Assembly (NCBI RefSeq): GCF_022919095.1
Contig: NZ_CP095073.1
Location: 2,108,001 to 2,172,000 of the forward strand
Source of the DNA: Halobacillus salinarum
GTDB taxonomy: Bacteria > Bacillota > Bacilli > Bacillales > Halobacillaceae
Reading direction: 5' to 3'
DNA length: 64,000 nt
Part shown: positions 45,642 to 54,335 of the stretch, in pieces
How the letters are laid out: each line of letters begins with the position of its first letter
How positions within the stretch are numbered: position 1 is the stretch's first letter
Translations under genes and position numbers: made by a program
The notes under the pieces: generated by a model
Database searches by the model: none
The model's input: only the letters and a program-made list of their open reading frames with translations
Told to the model about the DNA's origin: nothing

Positions 45642-45791
45642 ATGCGTGTAAATATTACACTTGCCTGCACCGAAACTGGTGACCGCAATTATATTTCTAC
45701 AAAAAATAAGCGTAAAAACCCTGAACGTATAGAGCTAATGAAATACAGCCCGCGTCTAGGAAAGCATACGCTTCATCGCGAAACTAAGTAA
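45642..45791 (+). CDS. rpmG: 50S ribosomal protein L33, zinc-free form
   Basis: This 49-residue protein begins [20 protein letters not shown] and ends [11 protein letters not shown]. The zinc-binding CxxC pairs of the C+ form are changed (CTETG, KYSPR), leaving one cysteine, so this is the zinc-independent paralogue that replaces the zinc form under zinc limitation. It follows GGAGGG and is closed by a good terminator. Position between phoU and yqgN matches the Bacillus rpmGA region. Confidence 0.94.
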   Translation: MRVNITLACTETGDRNYISTKNKRKNPERIELMKYSPRLGKHTLHRETK

Positions 45792-45792
45792 G

Positions 45793-45824
45793 ACAGTAGG
45801 AATTGCTTCCTACTGTTTTTTTTA
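45793..45824 (+). terminator. terminator after rpmG
   Basis: ACAGTAGGAA and TTCCTACTGT form a perfect 10-bp stem around TTGC, followed by eight T residues. Confidence 0.92.
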
Positions 45825-45848
45825 TACCAGTTTTCGAGGGGGATTTGG

Positions 45849-46415
45849 ATGATGACGAAGAATGAGTGGAGAGAAAAAGCAAGGTCCTCACTGCGAAAGC
45901 TTGAAGACCATCATAAGCGGCAACTATCATTCCAAATGATGCACCGGCTGTTCAAATCTTCTTTATGGGAAAATTCCCAAGTGATAGGAATTACGGTAGC
46001 TCGAGGAGATGAGTGGCCGACAGTACCTATCATTGAAAAAGCCTGGCAGGAAAATAAAGAAGTGGCCGTTCCGAAATGTGTTCCTAAAGAAAAACATATG
46101 GAATTTTATAAAATTACGGATTTAGATCAACTTGAGATTGTATATTTCGGACTGCGGGAGCCGAATCCTGCCAAGTCGGTATATACGGATAAAAATGAAA
46201 TTGATTTACTTATTGTTCCCGGGCTTTTCTTTAATGAATCAGGTTACCGTATAGGGTTTGGAGGGGGATATTACGATCGTTATCTCGCTGATTTTCAAGG
46301 GATTACTGTATCTTTAGCTGCTGAGCATCAGATAGAAACTGAAATCCCTGTTGAGCCCTTCGATATTCCTGTTCAGTACATCTGTACGGAGAAAAGGTAT
46401 CTTCGTTGTAAATAA
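45849..46415 (+). CDS. yqgN: 5-formyltetrahydrofolate cyclo-ligase
   Basis: This 188-residue enzyme has the signature PGLFFNESGYRIGFGGGYYDRYL (about residues 125–150) and an ATP-binding basic N-terminus (KNEWREKARSSLRKL). It converts 5-formyl-THF to 5,10-methenyl-THF using ATP. Adjacent ATG codons at 45849 and 45852 are both possible after GAGGGGGA. Length is normal. Confidence 0.94.
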   Translation: MMTKNEWREKARSSLRKLEDHHKRQLSFQMMHRLFKSSLWENSQVIGITVARGDEWPTVPIIEKAWQENKEVAVPKCVPKEKHMEFYKITDLDQLEIVYFGLREPNPAKSVYTDKNEIDLLIVPGLFFNESGYRIGFGGGYYDRYLADFQGITVSLAAEHQIETEIPVEPFDIPVQYICTEKRYLRCK

Positions 46416-46471
46416 GGAAGTTTACAGAACTTTCAAATCCTCCTTATACATTTAAGGGTACAATCAGGTAG

Positions 46472-47458
<987 letters not shown>

Positions 47459-47513
47459 AGATCAACAGTTAAACAAACGCTAATTCTATCTTAATGATTT
47501 GAGGTGGAAGAGG

Positions 47514-47699
47514 ATGCGCAGTTTTTTTCGTTGGATGCTCGTGGTGCTCTCCTTAATCGTAACGGTCTATCGATTTCGCTACCGTGGTTTGAACTTCATT
47601 ACGAAAGTTCCAGGACTTCGCCGGTGGCTGGTGAGAAGTTCTATGAATATTCCATGGCTGAGGCAGAAATTGATGTCGAAAATGTTTCAAATACGTTAA
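47514..47699 (+). CDS. small basic protein with one membrane helix, YqgO-like position
   Basis: This 61-residue protein begins MRSFFRWMLVVLSLIVTVYRFRYR and continues with a very basic stretch (RRWLVRSSMNIPWLRQKLMSKMF). GAGGTGGAAGAGG gives an excellent ribosome site and the stop runs into a terminator, so a real gene is likely. Its place before the rhomboid gene matches B. subtilis yqgO. Function is unknown; a membrane-associated, nucleic-acid- or lipid-contacting role is only a guess from charge. Confidence 0.68.
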   Translation: MRSFFRWMLVVLSLIVTVYRFRYRGLNFITKVPGLRRWLVRSSMNIPWLRQKLMSKMFQIR

Positions 47700-47725
47700 A
47701 ACTGCCTAGCTGGCAGTTTTTTTGT
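47698..47725 (+). terminator. terminator after the YqgO-like gene
   Basis: ACTGCC and GGCAGT form the stem with extended A/T pairing, followed by seven T residues. It overlaps the stop codon. Confidence 0.83.
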
Positions 47726-47795
47726 GCAGTTCCTGAACCGAGCGCAGGGTTCTCATCTCATGGTATGATAGACGAAAGAGAAGGGGGAGAAAATC

Positions 47796-49334
47796 ATGTT
47801 TTTGAGACAAGAATATACATTCTGGAAAATCTCCAGTGATCTTGTGATCTCGCATGGTTTCGAAATTCTCCATATGAGCCCAAATGAAGATGAGATATGG
47901 TTGGAAAAAGAGCTCAATTGGAAAACGCATGTAGTACGGTTAAAACTGGGACAATGGAATTGGAAAAATCAGCTTAAGTTCGATTTGAATCGTACATATC
48001 AGCAAGTAAAGCAGAATAGAGCACTGTTTTCAGGAGGGAAAGCAGTACTTCATACTTTGTATATTTCTGAATATCCTCCGGTAGATGATTGGCAAGATGT
48101 CACAGAAGAATTAGTTATGAACAAAGGCAGCCTGAATATTCATCTGTATTATCTTGACGATGCCAATAAACGGTCAGAATTAAAAAAGTTGTATCAAACA
48201 TTTGGACATATGCCGCCTGGTCTTATTGATGAGACAAAAGCAGAAGAAATGGAATCCGTCATTCCTTATTTACGCCAGCAAACGCTAGGCAGCGACCAAA
48301 AACGAAAAAAAGAGAATTTGTCCGTTTTTGACTATGGACGACCGTTCATGACCTATTTACTTCTGGTCGTAAATATCGCTTTTTTTGCATTTATTGAATG
48401 GAAAGCTGACAGTACGTCTCTGCCCTCTTTAATTGAGTACGGGGCTAAGTATAACCCTGCTATTATTTCAGGTGAGTGGTGGAGAATCATTACTTCAATG
48501 TTTATTCATATCGGTTTTCTCCATCTATTTATGAATATGCTGGCACTTTATTATTTAGGGACTGCTGTTGAACGGATCTATGGAACAGTAAGATTTACTT
48601 TGATTTACTTTTTAGCGGGAATCTTTGGCGGAGTGGCCAGCTTCATGATGAATCCTCAAATAGCGGCGGGCGCCTCAGGAGCTATTTTCGGTCTGTTTGG
48701 CGCTTTATTATTCTTTGGCGTAAAGCACAAGCGTTTGTTCTTTAGAACGATGGGGACGAATGTTGTATTTATTATTGCTTTAAATCTTGTCTTTGGATTC
48801 GTAGTTCCGCAAGTTGATAATAGTGCCCACGTTGGTGGCCTGATTGGAGGGTTTCTTGCATCTGCACTTATTCAGCTTCCTAATAAACCCAGCGGAAGGT
48901 TGAGACGAGTGGCTTTTTTAATTTACAGTCTCGCTGCAGTTGGCATGGTTTGGCTCGGCATCAACCAATATGATCGCCCTGAGCACTCTGTTGTCGACGT
49001 GCAGTACTCACAGGAACTGATTAAAGAGCGTCAATACACGAAAGTCATTCAAACAACGACTGATGCTTTAGATAACCCAGGAGAGTATCAGGCTGAGTTG
49101 TTGTTTAACCGATCATATGCCTACACTCAAACCAACCAACTCGAAAAAGCTAAGGAAGACCTAGAAAAAACGGTCGACGTGAAACCTGATATGGCAGAGG
49201 CTCATTTTAATCTAGCCTTAATCTATTTAAAAGAAGGTAAACCAAGCCAAGCCAAAGAGCACGCGCGAACAGCGGCAGAACTAAAACCTAAAAAGGAGGA
49301 ATTCCAAAACTTATTAAAATCCTTGGATCAATAG
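47796..49334 (+). CDS. gluP: rhomboid protease GluP (YqgP) with TPR tail
   Basis: This 512-residue protein has a soluble N-terminal domain (1–180) and a six- to seven-helix rhomboid core with HIGFLHLFMNMLALYYLG. The catalytic Ser294 is in GASGAIFG and His345 in AHVGG. A C-terminal pair of TPR repeats (about 405–510) follows. Rhomboids cleave membrane helices; B. subtilis YqgP cuts the Mg transporter MgtE and presents it to FtsH. The start follows AGGGGGAG. Its end overlaps the convergent minus-strand gene by seven bases. Confidence 0.94.
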   Translation: MFLRQEYTFWKISSDLVISHGFEILHMSPNEDEIWLEKELNWKTHVVRLKLGQWNWKNQLKFDLNRTYQQVKQNRALFSGGKAVLHTLYISEYPPVDDWQDVTEELVMNKGSLNIHLYYLDDANKRSELKKLYQTFGHMPPGLIDETKAEEMESVIPYLRQQTLGSDQKRKKENLSVFDYGRPFMTYLLLVVNIAFFAFIEWKADSTSLPSLIEYGAKYNPAIISGEWWRIITSMFIHIGFLHLFMNMLALYYLGTAVERIYGTVRFTLIYFLAGIFGGVASFMMNPQIAAGASGAIFGLFGALLFFGVKHKRLFFRTMGTNVVFIIALNLVFGFVVPQVDNSAHVGGLIGGFLASALIQLPNKPSGRLRRVAFLIYSLAAVGMVWLGINQYDRPEHSVVDVQYSQELIKERQYTKVIQTTTDALDNPGEYQAELLFNRSYAYTQTNQLEKAKEDLEKTVDVKPDMAEAHFNLALIYLKEGKPSQAKEHARTAAELKPKKEEFQNLLKSLDQ

Positions 49335-50188
49335 TATTGAATGAGTTGATGTTTTTTTCCCGTATCGTCCTCGAATAAGACCATTAGATGCTTTCCGTTT
49401 TTATCAAAAAGAATGAGTGGAATATAACTTTGGATTGGATGAGTGGATTTCGTGTCCGCGATTCCTAATATATAGTTTTTATAAAGTCCTTCCCAAAGCT
49501 GGCCCATAATTCTTCTCGAATTTTCTTTTGAAGTACCTGGTAAAGGTTGAGTATTGTATTTTGCAAGATCTGTAAGAGCTGCTTTTTCGTATTTTTTCTC
49601 TGGAACTTGATAATAAGCAATGAGTTCGTCCCATTGGGCATTGATTTGCTGACTGATACTGTGGTCCAAGCGCTGTTTCCACTTCTTTTCTTCCTCGGTC
49701 TGAGGTTTGCGGAAAGATGTTCTTGTCGTTAATGGAGAATCAATTACGTATAGCGTATCTGAAGAGGTTGCCTGGATACTAGTAATAGGAAGATCATCTT
49801 GATGAATTTCACCTTGATGGAACGTTACCGCTTGATACTTTTTACTGTCTTCCCCATGAAGCGTGGATTGTTTTTTAATTTTTGCTGTATCTTGTATCCA
49901 TTTGTTCATGACTCCTTTTAATCGTCCGTTTACATATAAGAGGGAGACGTCCTGACGCAGATACATAGGTTTGTCACTTACTGAGGCAATATCCCACACT
50001 ACTTCATATTCATTTTCATCCTCCTGCTCAGCGAAGTGAAGCTCGGTTTTGTAGGACTTAAATGAATGGGTCTTATCAAGAGGGAAATATTGAATTACCA
50101 TTTGATCGCTTGTCCAATTGGCGCCAAAATAAAGAGTCACAGCCAGTATAACCGCACCAACGATCGCAGCTTTCCAAGATTTTTTCAT
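49328..50188 (-). CDS. uncharacterised anchored extracellular protein
   Basis: This 286-residue protein has an N-terminal membrane anchor (residues 7–23) and a large outside domain rich in beta strands. Parts include DKTHSFKSYKTELHFAEQ, YEVVWDIASVSDKPMYLRQDVSLLYVNG, TFHQGEIHQDD and a C-terminal VLFEDDTGKKHQLIQYY. I do not recognise the family. It is monocistronic, convergent to gluP and divergent from the M42 peptidase. The length and absence of frameshift signs suggest a real, conserved gene of unknown role. Confidence 0.78.
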   Translation of the reverse strand: MKKSWKAAIVGAVILAVTLYFGANWTSDQMVIQYFPLDKTHSFKSYKTELHFAEQEDENEYEVVWDIASVSDKPMYLRQDVSLLYVNGRLKGVMNKWIQDTAKIKKQSTLHGEDSKKYQAVTFHQGEIHQDDLPITSIQATSSDTLYVIDSPLTTRTSFRKPQTEEEKKWKQRLDHSISQQINAQWDELIAYYQVPEKKYEKAALTDLAKYNTQPLPGTSKENSRRIMGQLWEGLYKNYILGIADTKSTHPIQSYIPLILFDKNGKHLMVLFEDDTGKKHQLIQYY

Positions 50189-50261
50189 AATTGCACCCCT
50201 TAGCCTAGCTTGGAAGAATAAAAACCATTAATAAAATGAATATGTTTAAGGAGGTTCTATC

Positions 50262-51308
50262 ATGCAGAAAAACAGGAATTTTATCACTCATCATTTGAAA
50301 CAGTTAACATCGATTCCAAGCCCTACAGGAATGACAGAACAAATCATGAGATACTGCGATAATCTTCTTCGAGTCAAAGGCGTTCCGACTATGATGACGA
50401 ATAAGGGAGGATTAATAGCAACGATTCAAGGCCGAAATCCGGAGAACGAGCGGGTGATAACTGCTCACCTTGATACGTTAGGAGCGATGGTGAAAGAAGT
50501 TAAGGACGATGGGAAGCTAGCTTTATCACTGATTGGCGGGTTCACATGGAACAGTATAGAAGGGGAGTATTGTGAGATTCACACGGCAAGCGACGGAACT
50601 TATACTGGAACCATATTGATGCAGCAGTCTTCCGTCCATGTTTATAAGGAAAGCGGTGAGAAAAAAAGAGACAGCATCAATATGGTTGTGCGCTTGGATG
50701 AAATGGTTCATTCAAAACAGGATGTTCAAAAGCTGGGAATTGAAGTTGGAGACTTTGTTTCATTTGCACCAAGGTATGAAGAATCAAAGACCGGATTTAT
50801 TAAATCACGCCACTTAGATGATAAGGCTAGCGCAGCCGTACTTCTTCATATGATTGAAGAGATTGTCGATGCAAACATTGAGATTCCCTATACTACCCAC
50901 TTTTATTTTTCTAATAATGAAGAGATCGGATATGGTGCAAACTCCTCGATTCCAGAAACTGTTAGAGAATTTATAGCTGTGGATATGGGGGCTGTCGGTG
51001 ACGGTCAAACTTCTACCGAGTATGATGTTTCGATTTGTGCCAAAGATTCTTCTGGACCTTATCATCTTGGGTTAAGGCACCATTTCACTTCCTTAGCAAA
51101 ACAGAACGATATCAATTACCAAATAGATATTTACCCTTATTATGGATCTGATGCGTCAGCAGTTATGAAAGCTGGCTCAGACGTTAAGCATGCCCTTGTC
51201 GGGCCGGGGATAGATGCTTCCCATGCTTATGAGCGAACCCACACCGACTCATTAATTTATACCTATCAGCTGCTTATGGCTTATATCCAGTCGGAGCTTA
51301 TCCCTTAG
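50262..51308 (+). CDS. M42 family metallo-aminopeptidase
   Basis: This 348-residue peptidase has two-zinc site residues in ITAHLDTLGAMV, SRHLDDKASAAVLL, SNNEEIGYGAN, VDMGAVGDG and a final GPGIDASHAYERTH. A beta-barrel domain is inserted at about residues 80–170. It is of the FrvX/glutamyl-aminopeptidase group, which forms large cytosolic shells that trim peptides. The ATG follows AAGGAGG. Neighbours give no further clue. Confidence 0.92.
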   Translation: MQKNRNFITHHLKQLTSIPSPTGMTEQIMRYCDNLLRVKGVPTMMTNKGGLIATIQGRNPENERVITAHLDTLGAMVKEVKDDGKLALSLIGGFTWNSIEGEYCEIHTASDGTYTGTILMQQSSVHVYKESGEKKRDSINMVVRLDEMVHSKQDVQKLGIEVGDFVSFAPRYEESKTGFIKSRHLDDKASAAVLLHMIEEIVDANIEIPYTTHFYFSNNEEIGYGANSSIPETVREFIAVDMGAVGDGQTSTEYDVSICAKDSSGPYHLGLRHHFTSLAKQNDINYQIDIYPYYGSDASAVMKAGSDVKHALVGPGIDASHAYERTHTDSLIYTYQLLMAYIQSELIP

Positions 51309-51374
51309 AACATGTATGTTTTGACCTGCTTAGCGAAAACTAATCCTCACTAGTATCGTTTGAGGAGGAGCTTC

Positions 51375-52829
51375 ATGGAAAAGAAGCAGCCGTTATTCAA
51401 GGATTATGAAAAAAACGTCAAGTACATGAGAGAAAGACTTGGGGCAGATGAAAGCTTTGATGTTATTCATCTTGATTTGGTATATGCTGGCCGTGGCATG
51501 TCCTTATTTATGGTTGATGGATTTGTAAAAGATGATATTCTTCATTATCTTATGAAGCTGCTTTCGCGACTGGAGAAGGACCAGCTTGATCCTGATCCAT
51601 TAACTAAACTGCTGCAAACTCACCTTCCCTACATTGAATTGGATAAGCAGGACGATATGAATAAGGCTGCGGATAACATTCTAGCCGGCCCAACTGCTCT
51701 CGTAGTTGAAGGCATGACTGAAATCATTATGATTGATGCGAGGACTTACCCTGTGCGCAGCCCACAAGAACCGGATATTGAACGGGTCGTCAGAGGGGCG
51801 AGGGACGGCTTTGTAGAAACAATTGTGTTTAATACAGCACTTACTAGAAGGAGAATTCGCGACCGTTCTTTACGCATGGAGTACACGCAGATCGGCCGAA
51901 GATCTCAGACGGATGTCTGTTTGTGCTATTTAAAAGATATAGCCGATCCAGATCGTATTCTTCACTTGAGAAGAGTACTAAGTGAAATTGATACAGATGC
52001 CCTGCCTATGGCTGAGAAAACGATTGAAGAGTATATCAGCGGTCAACACTGGAATCCTTACCCAGTCATTCGCTATACGGAGCGGCCTGATACGGCAGCT
52101 GCACACCTTTATGAAGGACATATCCTAATTATTGTAGATGGGTCCCCAAGTGTGATGATTACTCCTGCCACCTTTTGGCACCATCTTCAACATGCTGAAG
52201 AGTATCGTCAAAAGCCAGTTGTTGGAGCATACCTGAGATTGGTACGTTTTCTTGGCTTTTTTGCTTCGATATTTGTGTTACCCTTGTACTTTTTATTGTC
52301 AATGCAACCAGATTTGTTGCCGGAAGCCATCCAGTTTATTGGGCCTGAAGAAGCGGGGGTACTGCCTTTACTCCTTCAGTTTCTCATTGCTGAGATAGGC
52401 ATTGATATGCTCCGCATGGCAGCTATTCATACCCCGTCTTCGCTGGCTACGGCACTAGGTCTTGTCGCAGCCATATTAATTGGACAAGTTGCTGTAGAGG
52501 TCGGGCTTTTCTCCATTGAAGTTGTGCTTTACTTATCATTGGCTGCGATCGGTACTTTTGCTACACCAAGTTACGAAATGGGTCTCGCCGATCGGCTTTC
52601 GAGACTAGCGCTACTGCTGATTACAGGTTTTTTTGGCGTAAAGGGCTACGTAGTAGGGGTAACATTCTGGCTTTTATACCTTACTCGTATGCAGACATTT
52701 AAAATTCCGTATTTATGGCCGTTTCTTCCATTTTCCTGGAAGCCGCTCAGGGATGTCCTTATCCGTTCCCCAATTCCTTTAAAAAATCGACGTCCTGCTT
52801 TTTTGCATCCTAAAGACCCTGACCGATAG
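51375..52829 (+). CDS. spore germination protein, GerA/SpoVAF family
   Basis: This 484-residue protein has a large soluble N-terminal domain (1–285, with SFDVIHLDLVYAGRGMSLFMVDG and RGARDGFVETIVFNTALTRRRIR) and four to five membrane helices at the C-terminus. It is of the GerA A-subunit type and most like SpoVAF, which sits in the spore inner membrane and helps release dipicolinic acid. No B or C subunits are adjacent, as is usual for SpoVAF paralogues. ATG 51375 follows GAGGAGGAG. Confidence 0.87.
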   Translation: MEKKQPLFKDYEKNVKYMRERLGADESFDVIHLDLVYAGRGMSLFMVDGFVKDDILHYLMKLLSRLEKDQLDPDPLTKLLQTHLPYIELDKQDDMNKAADNILAGPTALVVEGMTEIIMIDARTYPVRSPQEPDIERVVRGARDGFVETIVFNTALTRRRIRDRSLRMEYTQIGRRSQTDVCLCYLKDIADPDRILHLRRVLSEIDTDALPMAEKTIEEYISGQHWNPYPVIRYTERPDTAAAHLYEGHILIIVDGSPSVMITPATFWHHLQHAEEYRQKPVVGAYLRLVRFLGFFASIFVLPLYFLLSMQPDLLPEAIQFIGPEEAGVLPLLLQFLIAEIGIDMLRMAAIHTPSSLATALGLVAAILIGQVAVEVGLFSIEVVLYLSLAAIGTFATPSYEMGLADRLSRLALLLITGFFGVKGYVVGVTFWLLYLTRMQTFKIPYLWPFLPFSWKPLRDVLIRSPIPLKNRRPAFLHPKDPDR

Positions 52830-52848
52830 TTGACGGGGTCTTTTTTTA
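52812..52848 (+). terminator. terminator overlapping the end of the germination gene
   Basis: AAAGACCC and GGGTCTTT form an 8-bp stem over the stop codon region, followed by a T run. Confidence 0.8.
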
Positions 52849-52894
52849 CGTTTTCTTTATGATAGAGAATGTTATAATGAAAGAGGTGATAAAA

Positions 52895-53107
52895 ATGAAA
52901 ACTATTTATGATATTCAGCAATTATTGTTAAAATTTGGGACCCTTATATATATTGGAGATCGGATTGCCGATTTGGAATTAATGGAGGATGAAGTAAAAG
53001 AACTGTATAAATCCCAGTGCATGACACAAGAGGATTATCAAATGGCCATTCTTCTTCTTCGTAGTGAGATGGCTGCTTATAAAGAAGGAAAAAAAGGAGA
53101 GGGTTAG
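52895..53107 (+). CDS. yqgQ: YqgQ family protein
   Basis: This 70-residue helical protein begins MKTIYDIQQLLLKFGTLIYIGDR and is rich in charged helices, matching the short YqgQ family found before glcK. B. subtilis YqgQ has a known three-helix fold, but its role is unclear. ATG 52895 follows AAAGAGGTGAT, excluding a non-conserved upstream extension. The stop is four bases before the glcK start. Confidence 0.88.
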   Translation: MKTIYDIQQLLLKFGTLIYIGDRIADLELMEDEVKELYKSQCMTQEDYQMAILLLRSEMAAYKEGKKGEG

Positions 53108-53111
53108 GGAA

Positions 53112-54070
53112 ATGAAAGCGTCGTATTGTTTAGGAGCAGATATTGGTGGTACCACCATTAAATTAGCCATCATTTCCAGTGAGGGTGAAATTCAAGAAAA
53201 ATGGGAAATTAAAACCGATACAAGTAACGAAGGGATCAACATACCTGAGGATATTTATCAAGCTTTTCAAAAGAAACTCGAAGATCTGAATATACATAAT
53301 CAACAGATTCTTGGTATTGGATTAGGGGCACCCGGATTTGTAAATACGGAGACCGGTTTTATTTACGAAGCCGTTAATATTGGATGGAAAAACTTTGCCT
53401 TAGGCGAACAAATGAAACAGTTAAGCAGCCTTCCGGTGTGGGTGGATAATGATGCCAACCTTGCAGCCATAGGTGAAAATTGGCTGGGGCGGGAAATGGT
53501 GCTGACCATCTGATTGCCGTTACACTCGGGACAGGAGTTGGCGGCGGTATTATCGCAAATGGAGAAGTGATTAATGGAGCAAATGGAACAGCTGCTGAGA
53601 TTGGTCACATGACCGTGGTGCCAGAAGGAGGAGTGCGCTGTAACTGCGGAAAAACAGGCTGTCTTGAAACCGAAACCTCGGCGACAGCCATTGTACGAAA
53701 AGTAAAGGAAGCTGCCAGTCAATATCCATCTTCTTCGCTGCGGCCGTTAGTCAAAGATGGGTCTTTGACAACGAAGGAAGTATTTGAAGCAAAAGAAAAA
53801 GGGGACGAACTGGCAGAATTGGTCATTAATGAAGTTGTCCATACTTTAGGATTGTGGATTGCTAATCTGGCAGTAGCTTTAAACCCTCAAAAGATTGTTA
53901 TTGGCGGGGGCGTCTCCCAAGCAGGAGATCAATTAATGTCTCCGTTAATTCAAGTATTTAATAAGTACGCATTAGGTAGGACATCCGAAGTTTGTGAATT
54001 TGGATTAGCGGAACTTGGAAATGACGCAGGAGTTATAGGCGCCGCTTTCTTAGTTAAAAAATATCAATAG
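53112..54070 (+). pseudogene. glcK: glucokinase (ROK family), frameshifted
   Basis: The N-terminal part (LGADIGGTTIKLAII phosphate-binding loop, VWVDNDANLAAIGENWLG with the catalytic Asp) and the C-terminal part (LGTGVGGGIIANGEV and the zinc motif CNCGKTGCLE) lie in two frames. One more G in the run 53486–53489 restores GENWLGAGNGADHLIAVTLG and a 319-residue protein, the usual GlcK size. GlcK phosphorylates free glucose with ATP. The defect has the same form as in four other genes of the window, so it is probably an error. It is coupled to yqgQ. Confidence 0.93.
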
Positions 54071-54074
54071 AAGA

Positions 54075-54107
54075 GAAAAAACCGGAGATCATCTCTCCGG
54101 TTTTTTG
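54075..54107 (+). terminator. terminator after glcK
   Basis: AAAAAACCGGAGA and TCTCCGGTTTTTT form a 13-bp stem around a short loop. Confidence 0.92.
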
Positions 54108-54194
54108 GTAAAAATTTCTGGGTATTTCGTAGCATTTTCACTTATTACAAAAGGTTAGCAGTTCTATAACAAATCAATGAATTTTCACCGAAAA

Positions 54195-54221
54195 TGAAAC
54201 TTTTGTGGTAAAATCTTCGTC
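54195..54221 (+). promoter_or_regulatory. ECF (sigma-M/X type) promoter for ltaS
   Basis: TGAAAC (54195–54200), a 17-base spacer and CGTC (54218–54221) lie 115 bases upstream of ltaS and downstream of the glcK terminator. Confidence 0.68.
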
Positions 54222-54335
54222 ATATGAAGAGAAATCGTTTAATATTAATTCTACGTGGAAAGAGTAAAGTTGAACTAAAATAACAGTAAGACATTTGTAA
54301 AAGATACAGCAGAATGATTCAGAGGAGGAAGCCAT

